In this document: in pieces, positions 46,445 to 57,242 of the stretch
How positions within the stretch are numbered: the first letter of the stretch is position 1
Layout of the letters: every line of letters starts with the position of its first letter
NCBI GenBank assembly: GCA_946122785.1
Contig: CAMGYJ010000011.1
Span: 2,294,001-2,358,000, forward strand
Length of the DNA: 64,000 bases
Direction of reading: 5' to 3'
From: Linum tenue
Lineage: Eukaryota; Streptophyta; Magnoliopsida; Malpighiales; Linaceae
Notes under the pieces: generated by a model
Database searches by the model: none
The model's input: the letters and a program-made list of their open reading frames with translations, nothing else
Told to the model about the DNA's origin: nothing
Program-made: the position numbers and the translations under genes

Positions 46445-48184
46445 ATGTTTTTTATTTATTTATTTATTTATTTATATTTTTGGATGGCTATATCGACAAA
46501 AAAAAAAATTAGGGGGTTTGTTTGGGGGAGTAGGGAGGGAGCAAGGAAAATTCATCTAGTGGACTGGACTACTCTTTGCGCCTCGAAAGAGGAGGGAGGT
46601 CTGGCTCTACGAGACTCGAGACGCACTAACGATGCTTATATGTTGTTGAAGCTTGTCTGGCGGATGTTAACCAATCCTGAGGAGCTCTGGGTCCGCCTAA
46701 TTAGAGCAAAGTACTTCAAGCTTCGAGATGGCGAATACGTGCTCCGCACCCAGGGAAGAATATCAAACATTTGACGAGGAGTACTGCGGGTTTGGCACCT
46801 GCTCGAAGCACGGTCTGCTTGGAACGTTAGGAACGGACGCACAACGAGGTTCTGGAGTGACTGTTGGCTCAACGATGAAGAACCCTTATCGGTGTTTGCC
46901 CCAGAGATTTCCCAGGAGGCCTTGTATCTTCTAGTGGCGGACTTCATTCTGAATGGTGAGTGGAATGTCGATTACTTGCGTAATTTCTTACCCCCTTCAA
47001 TTGTTGCGCATGTACTTCTCCATCCCATTCCCAGGGAGCAAGATGACGACGTGCGGATTTGGAGACTTACCGCTGACGGTAAATTCTCGGTACGTTCAGC
47101 GTACCAGTTGCTAGACCAGAATCAGGAGCTTCCCTCGCACACCCGATATGGCGAACGATCTGGCGAGCACCAGTCCTGCAGCGTACGCGGACTTTCTTGT
47201 GGCTTGCAATTCATGACCCCCTGCTCATGAACTTAGAGAGAAGACGACGCCATCTTACCCAAGACAATTCGTGCAAACTCTGTGGAGACGGACCAGAAAC
47301 AACCATTCACATCTTGCGAGACTGCCCAATGGCTAGAGCAACATGGGCTATCTTCTGGACACCGAACCCGATGCAGCCTTCTTAGACCAACCTTTGAGAC
47401 AATGGTTGTTCCATTATATTGTAGGACGAAGTCTCATCGTGGATAGTACACTTTTTGCTTGCACTTGTTGGCTTCTACGGAAAACCGAAATAGCCACGTG
47501 TTCCAAGGTGAGTTACAGTCCCCTACACAGATCCAGTTCCACACAAAACAGCTAAAGCAGCAGATTCTTGCTTCTTTTGACAAGGAGAACAATGTTTTCG
47601 GAGGAGGGGGCCTCCTGCGAGTCGTTTGATCCACTGGCAGTCACCAACACTATATTGGATATGTCTGAACACCGACGGCTCGGTCATTAATTCTCCTTCT
47701 AGCACGGCAGCCGGCGACATCTTTAGGGGAGGCGATGGCCGCTTCATCAAAGCTTTTACTGCGAACCTGGGAGGGGGTTCGATTACCCGTGCAGAGTTGG
47801 CTGGAATTGTGCAGGGACTGAAGCTTGCTTGGGAACTCGGGGCTAGGAAGGTGATTCTCCATGCTGACTCTCTTATAGCGAAGACTCTCATCGAGACAAC
47901 TTCTGAGCATCATCCACATTTCATTACCATTGCCGAGATTCATCGTTGGCTTCATCGCCCTTGGCAGGTTCGGATAGAGCACATTTATAGGGAGGGGAAC
48001 TACGTTGCTGACATTTGGCTTCTATCGGCCATAGTTAACCTGTAGAAGTCCATGTTATTGATGTTCCCTCGAGTACTTTATCCTACTGATTGTACTTTGG
48101 CAGAATTGGGGTGGAAACCCCACGTCTCGTTAATGAATAAAGGTTGGGACACCCTTTAAGCACTCCGTTTTTCGACAAAAAAAG
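46445..48184 (+). mobile_element. 5'-truncated L1-type LINE remnant
   Basis: Frames broken across 46485-48045 encode, in order, the end of a reverse transcriptase (GFVWGSREGARKIHLVDW, EEGGLALRD), zf-RVT (CKLCGDGPETTIHILRDC near 47270-47330) and an RNase H domain (CLNTDGSVINSPSSTAAGDI, AELAGIVQGLKLAWELG, HADSLIAKTLI, ending near 48045). At least two frameshifts are present. The 3' end reaches a short A-rich tail near 48177-48184. It is bounded by near-identical GTGATATTTTC[G/A]G (46432-46444 and 48185-48197), a likely target duplication. It lies about 490 bp upstream of the COR27/28-like start, in the opposite orientation. Confidence 0.82.
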
Positions 48185-48197
48185 GTGATATTTTCAG

Positions 48198-49598
48198 CCT
48201 TGAGAGCCACTTCAGATATTTTTTTAGCAGAAATGGAGCCTAGCACTGCTAACTCATGATATTATTCCGACGCTCGATGAAGTTCCTATAACATCATACA
48301 TAGTGAAATACATGATACACTTCCTAAATGCATGGGAGAGGGTAACAGTCGTTGTAGAATGCTTTTGCACGGATACCTACTGATGACCAAATTGGCAGGC
48401 CAACTGGAGACCCTCCAATGGTCTTTTGGAGTTTTCGCGTAAGTGATGGAACAACTTCTCAGATTAGCGGTGACAGCTTCCAATAAGTGGCATTGTCAAT
48501 CTCGCACCGTTCCTCCAACCGCTCCCTTTTGGGTTGATGGTATGAACGAACCATATAATTTGAATGTTACAGAACCATGTAGTGTCGGTCTCCACCTCAT
48601 GTCCACGTCTCGACTCGGCACCACGAACCCGAATCTAGTTGTCGAGTAACAGTGTTAGTTGAGATTTTACTCCAGACTATATGATCCGTTGACTTGTTTT
48701 ATTGGGAGTCTCTCCACCCCCTCCCTCTCAGCCCTCTGAGAAGATATCATCATTTCGAACTCTCTAGAGTGACCAGTAGGCTACCCTAAAGTTGACATGC
48801 CTGGATGGTTCATAAAATATGATGAGTGAACCGAACGAAAAAGAGTACCTGAAAAAACGTGCTCCTATTTTCGACCCAAACTCCCGAACCAACTAAAACC
48901 CCAAGCTCTCAACCCACTCCTAGCCCGCCCAACTCTAATGCTCTTAAGCCCAAGGCCCAACTCACTCCCAGCCAACCAAGTTCCATGCACACCCCCAAAA
49001 TTGATTGAAACAAAAATCAGATCTACTCTTTTCAATTCAGAATTTTGCAAATTTACCGAGAAAACTTCATTGCTTGCTTCGTCATAGTTTTGTTCTTTAG
49101 ATTCCAAAAATGTGTTGGTTATATATTAAAGTAAATTACTCAAATATTTCCATCCAAACAAATAGTAACTATGAATACGAAGTCTTGTCTTTTCTTAATT
49201 GTTACATTATCAAAAATTAAGAGTTGGCAGCTAATTAAATTCTCAATGTTAAGCATATTGCCGCTTAGAGCCATGCACCCAATACAGTCAAATCACTAAA
49301 TTTAGAAACACATTCCAATCGTTTTTTTCCTTGCAAAACATTCCACAGAATCCAATATCGATATAATAACATAGGAAAATGGCAGCGTACATCATACGTA
49401 TAATATATTAATATATATCTTCGTTCATTAATGTACTTCGATATAATTCGACGAATCAGAACAGTCGTTCATTAATTTTTTTTTTATTAAAGTGAAATAT
49501 GATTCGAGTATAGATAATTGGATACCGGTTTCACCCATTAAAAATTAGTGTATAATATCATACGTCATAAACGCTGAATAATTCATGATCCCAATAAC
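48198..49598. other. AT-rich intergenic region
   Basis: No gene, RNA or element ends were recognised on either strand. Confidence 0.4.
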
Positions 49599-50644
49599 CA
49601 GTGCAGTCAAAATCGCGCTTTAAAGCGTAAAATCGTACGATTTTACGTTTCTAGGGTAGGAAAACGTTTCAAATCACTAATAAAATCGTATTTTACTCAA
49701 AATCAGTCAAAAGCGTTAGTAGAATCGTTAAAATCGGATAAAAGCGCGGTTTCATACCGTTTTTATCCGATTCCAAGCAAAGGAGAAAATTGTCTCCGTC
49801 AAACAAAAACGACCCCATTTTGATCACTTCAGACAAAAAAAAATGGGGGAAAGGGGGTGGATATGGCTGAGGTTGCGAAACCACTCTTTCGCAATCCCTA
49901 ATCCTCCATCTCCAGCACTCCAGCACACTCTGCGCCGCCGCGCAGCCGGCCTTCCAGTGAAGTATTCGCCGCTGCTGCAAGTCCGCAACCGTCGTCGCCA
50001 CCTTCCAGCGAAGCTCAAGCCCATCGCACTCGATAGCTCCAACGCGACAGCACCCGTCGCACTCGTCGTCGCCTGTCGCCACTCGCTGGCGCCACATCAT
50101 GTTAGTTTCTGTCTCTATCTTGTCCCACACCGTCGCCACTTCACCTATGACTCCTAAATGGTGGGTAGATGCTTCCCCTTCTCAACTCTTAGTCCTCCCT
50201 GAACATATAACCTAGCAGGTATTTCTAGCTAAATTACAACTCACACATTCTCAATAATTTAAACCAACCCAGCAAAATGAAGGAAACTACTTATAATTTC
50301 CAATAGGCGTATAACCTACTGGTTTACCTACGTATGCTACTGCTAAATTATGTATATGTGGTATTTCTAATGTATATGCTACTCGTTTGTGGGTTACGGT
50401 TAATGTTTATGAACTTATTGTTAAGATGTTATGAATTTGCTTTAATTTGGACATGAATTGCATGTATTTATTCACTTGTCTAAAATCCATGCACTCATAT
50501 TTTACATAATACATGCCGTACTTAACAAATTTTTAACTATTATACATGATGCATAAAAAACTTACGCTTTTACGCTTTGATTCGCCGCTTTTCGATTTTA
50601 CCCCTTTTCCGCTTTTAGGTAGAATCGCGCTTTTGACTGCATTG
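49599..50644. mobile_element. hAT-type element with GC-rich interior
   Basis: A 1,046-bp element with ends CAGTGCAGTCAAAATCGCG and CGCGCTTTTGACTGCATTG, inverted repeats with two mismatches. The 8-bp target duplication CCAATAAC is perfect (49591-49598 and 50645-50652). Sub-terminal repeats of GATTTTA, AAAGCG and CGCTTTT fill both arms. The interior at about 49840-50120 is GC-rich, unlike the rest, and might be captured gene sequence; no domain was recognised in it. Confidence 0.88.
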
Positions 50645-50652
50645 CCAATAAC

Positions 50653-51070
50653 AAAACTAAACAGACGTATTATGATAAGTTTAGTGTACGACCAATCCAA
50701 TCATACACTATGAATCAAATTGTTGGGTCATTATAGATAAATCCCAGGAGGGCATAAGTCCATTCAGGCCCAATCCCGTTAAGAGTTCTGATTAGTTTGG
50801 CCCGAAAAGAAGAATCGGGTCCACCAAGAGGGGAAAGGGCGCATGACTACAAAAGTGGGCATGGGGACAAATTTGTACGAAGAAGCGAGCGGAGAAGATG
50901 ACACCTGGAGGACGTGGTCCCGCTATGCGCCCCTGAAAGGAGGTCCGGAGGCCGCCACGTATAGGCGCCTGACCGTTGGGTCGTACTAAGCATTTAATGC
51001 GACGATGACGTGGGGGGGGGGGGGCTGAATCCCAGGAACTTGGTCGGGACCTCGACGAGTATAGTATAGT
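50653..51070. other. Short intergenic segment with a G-run
   Basis: No gene recognised. A run of 12-13 G residues lies at about 51012-51024. Confidence 0.4.
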
Positions 51071-51834
51071 AGGGGTGTACATGGGTCGGTTGGTTCGGGT
51101 TCAACTATTTTAATTACCCGACCCATGCACTACGGTTTGGGAATTATCAAACCCAAACCCACCCAAAAATATTTAAACCCTACGGTTTGTTTCTAATTGG
51201 GTTGGGTCGGGTTGACGATATTTTTAAGTAAAAACCCAACCCAATATAAAATATATAATTATTATACATCATAAAAATATTTTATACCTAATTAAAATTT
51301 CAAACGAATAAACCGAGGTGAAAGGTATCAAAATTCACAAATGTTATTTGAATTTTAATATAATGTGATTTACTTCAACATATGTCTAGTTTTTTTACGA
51401 TATTTGTTGAAATAGACTAAAAAGGTTATAAATAAACACATCCATAATATATTATTCTATTAAAATTGTTCACAAGAAAAAGGATTACGTGAATCATAAT
51501 TATATTCAATTTATGTCTAAACTTTAAGTCGAAGAATGCATTAGATTAGGGAGATCATGATAGGAAAACATGGCGAAATATCTAACTTTCTCGTAAGTAT
51601 GGCTATATACGACATAAATATTTTTTTATACGAACTCATACTAATAGATGGAAGACGGGTTGGGTCGGGTTCTACGGGTTGTGTAATCCAAAATCCAAAT
51701 CCAACCCAAAAGAGGCGGGTTGTACAAAAGAAAACCCTCACCCAACCCAAAACCTTCGTTTTAGCGATAAATACGGGTGGGTTGGGTCGGGTTGGACGGG
51801 TGGGTCGGTTTGCGGGTGTGTTTGTTCACCCCTA
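51071..51834. mobile_element. hAT-like non-autonomous element D
   Basis: 764 bp, ends AGGGGTGTACATGGG and TTGTTCACCCCTA. The flanks AGTATAGT (51063-51070) and AGTATAGA (after 51834) match at 7 of 8. The arms repeat GGGTTGGGTCGGGTT and AACCCAACCC words around an AT-rich non-coding core. Confidence 0.75.
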
Positions 51835-52288
51835 AGTATAGATAGTACTTGGTAGGTGGCATTTACACAGGTTGGCTTCTCTCACTAAAACTTCGGAGAG
51901 TACTTATTTCTCTAGATTTGACACTAACTTGAGCGTTGGAGTGCTAACGGACACCGCGAAGCCCACTAGGCGCTTGTCTTTGCAGAATCTTGACGCCCGG
52001 ATTGTGAGTCGGGCCGACTTCATCTCGACCGGTGGTACCAGGGTATCTTGGCTCAAACACAAATAATATTAGCATATTCATGTCATGTCATCCAAGAAAC
52101 CATCCAACTTCGATTCCCTCTCTTAATCGTTAGGCCAGCCATTCCCACAGATCCTCCCATTCTCTCGAATCAGCCACTACAGTAAAAAAAAAATATATCG
52201 ACTAAAATTCCATCTCTATATATCGAAATTCCATCTCTATTATCGCAACCACATTTCCATAATTAATTTTTCATTAAAAAAAAAAACC
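51835..52288 (+). promoter_or_regulatory. ZIP-like promoter and 5' UTR
   Basis: The last 150 bp before the start are AT-rich with an A-run directly upstream of the ATG. No zinc-deficiency element (RTGTCGACAY) was seen within this segment. Confidence 0.35.
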
Positions 52289-54511
52289 ATGGCGCAATAC
52301 TACACCTCAACAACACTACTACCACTACTGTTCCTCCTCTTCCTCCTCTGCCCGACGGAGCCCGCCGCCGCCGCCTGCGACGGCGACGACAAGTCGTCGT
52401 CGAAAGGCGGCGGAGGAGGAGGAACGCTGATCAAGTACAAAGTCGGCTCGATGGCCTCGATCCTCGCGGCGGGAGCCATCGGGGTGAGCCTGCCGCTGTT
52501 CCTGAAGCGCTCCAAAACGACGTCGTCCGAGACCGCGGTGGCACCCGACGACGGCGGCCACGGCGGGGCGGCGGGAGGTGGCGGCGGAGGGATGCTGATC
52601 GTGAAGGCGTTCGCCGGCGGGGTGATTCTGGCGACCGGGCTGGTCCACATCATCCCCGACGCGTTCGAGAAGCTGGGGTCGGACTGCCTGCCGGAGGTCC
52701 CCTGGGGGAAGTTTCCGTTCGCCGGGTTCGTGGCGATGATGTTTGCCATCGCCACGCTGTCGATGGAGTCGCTGGCGATGGGGTTTTATAAGAGGCAGCA
52801 GCAGCTTAATCAGAAGAAAGGCGATGATGATGTTGGTGATGAGAATATTGAAGCGGCGGGCGGTGATCGGAAAGATGATGATGATGATGATGAGATGATC
52901 CGGCGGCGGATTGTGTCGCAGGTGAGATTTCTCCACTTCATTTTCATTTATGTATTGTTGGAAGCTTACCCTGCCCACCGTTTTAGTAAATACTCCGTTT
53001 AATGCATGCGTATCTATGAATGTAGTTTAAAACTTTCATATTCATACTTTATATTGTCAAACTGCTTCATATATTTTTTTATACGGTATTTTACTAACCA
53101 TGTGATCAGTAGCTTAATCTAATAATTGCGATTGATATGCAGATACTGGAGATGGGAGTGGTGGTTCATTCGACGATTATTGGGATGTCGTTGGGGACCT
53201 GTAAGAGTGTTAAGACGGTGAAGCCGCTCATGGCGGCCTTGACTTTCCATCAACTGTTTGAAGGTGTCGGGCTGGGAGGCTCCATTTCTCAAGTAAGCAT
53301 ACTGAATTCCGAGGAGGAATGATAATGGGTTGACTCGTTTGATCGTTTGACTTAATTGGCATATGACTCATGTGAGAATTTATGTCGGACGTAAATGAAA
53401 TATGATCATATGCAGTTTAAATGGTTTTCGATTGAGTTTGGATTGGATCCAGTTTTAGGTTGGACACGTATGAATTAATCAAATTCAGATGTTATACACA
53501 TAAAAAAAATTCAACTATCTCACTAGTCGATTTCAGCCTAACTCACACCTCCATTGATTGTGTTGTCACTTTTTTTTTTTCTCTGAAGCCAAGAAAAGGT
53601 GAAAATCATAGTATAATCGAGTATTTATTTTCTTTTGAATACCCAATATGATGGGTCTAGTTTAGAGACAAACTAAAAATTAAGTTTGAGTGCTCTGGAA
53701 ATTTTACTACCAAAACATGATTCAACCTCTCTAAGTAAAATGGATTTAGACAATACCAATATCTTGGGTAATTCTGTCATCCCTAACCGAACTCATGCAT
53801 GATGTTTGACCAATTTTGTATCATCCCAGTAATATCGAATCTGAAGGGTAACATAGCGAATGAAGAATAGATACACAGCAGGCGAAGCGATGGGGTAAAA
53901 AAAATTGTTGAGCAACCAAAACCTATAAAATTCCGAGTCTTACCACCTCTTATACGAATAATGCCATCTTGATACAATCATATCCGAAATGATAAGACAC
54001 TGGTTTTGTATTCTCTTTGATTTTGTACCATAACCCCTAGGCAAAGGAACAAAAAAAGTGCCATCGGTCCATCCTATCCAACTAATTTGTCATGAAAACC
54101 ACAATCAAGACAAATTAACCATGACTGAATCCACAAGAAACAATCCCTTTTCTCGAACATATCCTAACTTCCAAAAATTCTCTTTAAACTTGCTTAAACC
54201 AGGCGAAGCTGAAGATGAAATCGAGGGTGTTAATGGCGGTATTCTTCTCAATCACAGCACCAATCGGAATCGGGATCGGGATGGGGATCTCAAATCACTA
54301 CAAGGAGAACAGCTCGGCTTCCCTGATCGTGGAGGGAATGTTCACCTCGGCGTCGGCCGGGATTCTGATTTACATGGCTCTGGTGGATTTGCTGGCGACG
54401 GATTTCATGGGCGGGAAGATGTTGGAGTCGGATTTCAGGGTTCAAGTGGGAGCATATGCTTCGCTTTTCCTTGGAGCTACGTCCATGTCGCTCTTGGCAC
54501 TTGTAGTTTGA
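52289..54511 (+). CDS. ZIP-family metal ion transporter
   Basis: ZIP proteins are eight-helix membrane carriers that bring zinc, iron and similar ions into the cytoplasm. Exons 52289-52921, 53143-53292 and 54203-54511 join in phase 0, giving 363 residues. A signal peptide ([18 protein letters not shown]) is followed by a short luminal stretch. Helix 2 contains [19 protein letters not shown]. The metal-binding helices 4 and 5 carry [13 protein letters not shown] and [12 protein letters not shown], keeping both His and Glu. Helices 6-8 include [12 protein letters not shown] and [18 protein letters not shown]. The helix 3-4 loop, usually His-rich, has no His but a run of six Asp ([15 protein letters not shown]). 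The last residues are LLALVV. Start ATG has a good context (CCATGG). Family is firm; substrate and subtype are not determined. Confidence 0.93.
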
Positions 54512-55079
54512 TATCTAATTGGTGTAAAACCACTAATTTTTTTTTTTTGGCCCATTTTTTTCCCATCATGTTCTAGGGTTTTGGTTTTGCTAGTTAATTT
54601 TGTTCTTTCTTCCAAGTTTGTGTTCCCTTTTCAACTGGGGAAAAAAAATCTTTTGGAATGGGAATTAGGTTGTTTCACTTAGGCACGTGATTTGGAAGAA
54701 GCGCGTATCGTTATTTAGTGGGAAGCGAGGAAAACAATTTGGTGGATATTGGAGAGATCAATTCATAGATGACTTTCACACGATAAAGTGTAAAGAAATC
54801 GTTGATGGGTACAATATTAAACTACAAATTCTTGCGCTCTTAATTTTCGTGAATTTCTCATTTTATAGTTGGACTATAAGATATTTGATATGACAGCATT
54901 CCGTTGATTATTTATTTTATTTTTTTAGAAGTTCCATTGATTAGTTGTTTGTGTTTGAGTTTAATTTATTGACCATGAACCTACCTAAATATGTGTTATA
55001 AGTTAACTATGTTCTGCACTCACTCACTTAAACGATGTGTTCATTCATATCTCTCAAGCATTTAATTATCTCTTAAACC
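54512..55079 (+). other. ZIP-like 3' UTR and intergenic region
   Basis: T-rich 3' flank after the ZIP-like stop; no other gene was recognised. Confidence 0.4.
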
Positions 55080-55504
55080 TAGGGATGGCTATACGGTCCG
55101 GTTAAGTTGGGGACCGGTCCGATTTTTTTTGAAAATATAAGGACTAAAAATTGGATTGGATACAGTCCGGTCTTGACCCGGTCCTGTCCCAATTCTATCT
55201 TGATTTTATATTGAGCTTGTGGGGATTTGAGTGACCTAAGGCCTGAAAGGATGGGGAGTTGGTTAAGTTTTGTACTAAGTGCAAATGTTTGTGACCGTTT
55301 ATGCAAATTATCCTTTAAGTTTTGGGTGTTGAGCTCTCTTATCTGGTCTTTAGTTATCCAGTTTTCGATCTGGTCCCGAACGGTTTTTTACCTCAAATAT
55401 AAGCCCAAAGATTGGATTGGATTGTTTACTATCCGGTCCCGTTCCGAGTTATACGGTCCGGTTTCGGGTAAAACCAAAAAACCCGGACCAAATAGCCAGC
55501 CCTA
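55080..55504. mobile_element. hAT-like non-autonomous element E
   Basis: 425 bp, ends TAGGGATGGCTATACGG and AAATAGCCAGCCCTA. Flanks share TAAACC (TTAAACC on the left, TAAACCTT on the right), so a slightly decayed 8-bp duplication is likely. Arms repeat GGTCCGGT, CCGGTCC and TCCGGTC words around a non-coding core. Confidence 0.7.
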
Positions 55505-56085
55505 GTAAACCTTAAACCTTTCTTATTTTCTCTCGGTTTTACAAACAATGCAATAAAGAAGCTTCAATTAACACTGACATTCTAAAAAAAAATTAGATTG
55601 TATCACGAACTTGATAAATGATTGTTCATGTACGGTGCGCGTGAGTTTTCATTGGACCACATTTACGGGTTAGTTTTGGTATGTCGTATTCCATCCTCGA
55701 TCGCATAGTTTTGTTATGACGATAGTTACGCGTTTAAAATCGTGGTTCAACGATGGTACATAACAAAACCTACTCACTCAAACCGTTGTCGTGAAGGGGA
55801 TTGAGAGACCTGAGAATAAAGATGATCTCATATACGCAATCAAACATTGAAACTCTTTTGACATTAATCTGAAATTAAGGGCAAACCAGCATATAATTAG
55901 ACATTTAAACCTCCAATCGCTGTATATTAGCAATCAGATTGGTCAGAAATTAAACCCTAATGCCTCCTGATTAACCATCCCAACTATTTTTTTGGGTTAT
56001 TTAGCTACATGATCAATCAATCATCGGTTGCAATCCAAACAGAAGAAAAGGAACAATTAAGAGAGAAAATTATACAACAAATTTC
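55505..56085. other. Intergenic region and DUF1685 gene 3' flank
   Basis: No other gene was recognised. Confidence 0.4.
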
Positions 56086-56915
56086 TCAATCAGTTTTGTT
56101 AATTTGCTGGCTCCCCGCTAATTGCTTCACCGAACACGCAACAACCCGAGCCCATTGCCTCAATCTCGTCTTCACCGTCTCTGCATCCTCACCTGATCCG
56201 ACCCAAAAAAAAAAACTCAATTTAAATTCTTCCGAATCTCAATTCAATTTTCAAAAATAATTCAAACGATGTTAGCATCCGATCAGTAACATCGTTCGTG
56301 TCTGCAACTCAAGGTCCCAAATTCAATTCCCGAATAGCACAACTATACCGTCCGTGTACCCTGATCGTCTTAAAATTGATTGTGTCACACGAATAACATT
56401 GAGTTAGTTTGACTGTGCACGACTTTATTTATGTGACGTCCACGCGAGTAAGGATATTCTTCAGAAACAAAACCCTAAAATTCGAATAAAAAACTGCGGG
56501 CCGGGCAATACTCACCAGGATCGACGACGACGGACGCGCTGCCGTCCGACGAGATGGACGAGTCGGAGGAAGTCCGCGACAGGATGATCTCGTTGTACTG
56601 CCTGTTGACGGCGCAGTAGAATCCGAGCGCCGGGAGCGCGTCGGAGAGCCTGGGGTCCAGATCCGGCGAGTCCGGCTCGAACCCGAACCCGAGCTCGATG
56701 CACGCCTTCAGCTCGTCGAGATCCTCGTCCGTCACGCTCCGGCCGAGGCGGCTGCGGCTCGCCGATTTCTGGTTGTGGTTCCCCTTGCGCCGCCGCCACA
56801 CCTCCTCCCTCCCCGTCTCCGGCGACCAGGAGAGGATCTTCCGCAGGTGCGGCCGCTGCCGCTGCCCATGCGACGGCGCCGCAAGTTCCGGCTGCGTGAT
56901 TTTGAATTCTGCCAT
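56086..56915 (-). CDS. DUF1685 family protein
   Basis: DUF1685 proteins are small, plant-specific and of unknown function. Exons 56516-56915 and 56086-56192 join in phase (1 + 2 nt) to give 168 residues. Exon 1 starts MAEFKITQPELAAP. It carries the basic region SRSRLGRSVTDEDLDELKA, then CIELGFGFEPDSPDLDPRL and SDALPALGFYCAVNRQYNEI, which are the core of the family. A Ser-rich stretch follows (SRTSSDSSISSDGSAS). Exon 2 encodes EDAETVKTRLRQWARVVACS and ends near QINKTD, the conserved end of the family. The start was taken at the first ATG of the frame next to a pyrimidine-rich leader. Known only as a family. Confidence 0.88.
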
Positions 56916-57242
56916 TTACACTCCGCTGCGGAGGCGGCGCGTGCGATTGTTGGGACCCAGGCGGGCGGCGCTGGGTTTTTTTTTTTTGTGTAGGGCTGCG
57001 AGGGGTTTTTGCTGGTTGTATATATAGAGCGGAAGATTCTGGCGGCGTTACACGGGGGAATGAATATTCGTTTTTTTTCACTCCTGGGCCCAAACTAGTC
57101 CAACAAATTCCACACTGTGGTCAAACTATTTTTTGGTCATTAATTAATGACTTTTGAAAAAAGGTGTTAGGTAAGTAAATAAGTAATTATTAAACCTTTC
57201 TACCAAAAAAAAAATTCAACTTTCTATTGACTACAGGAGAGT
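56916..57242 (-). promoter_or_regulatory. DUF1685 gene leader and promoter side
   Basis: Short GC-rich stretch upstream of the start, with TATATATA-like sequence on both strands near 57017-57024 that could be the TATA box about 105 bp from the ATG. Confidence 0.45.

Noticed and set aside
48443..48649. Short plus-strand frame
   Set aside because: No domain, codon bias or conservation cue.
52325..52978. 217-codon minus-strand frame
   Set aside because: Antisense of the ZIP-like exon 1, low-complexity.
56512..57093. 193-codon minus-strand frame
   Set aside because: Different frame over the DUF1685 exon; the other frame has the conserved family residues.
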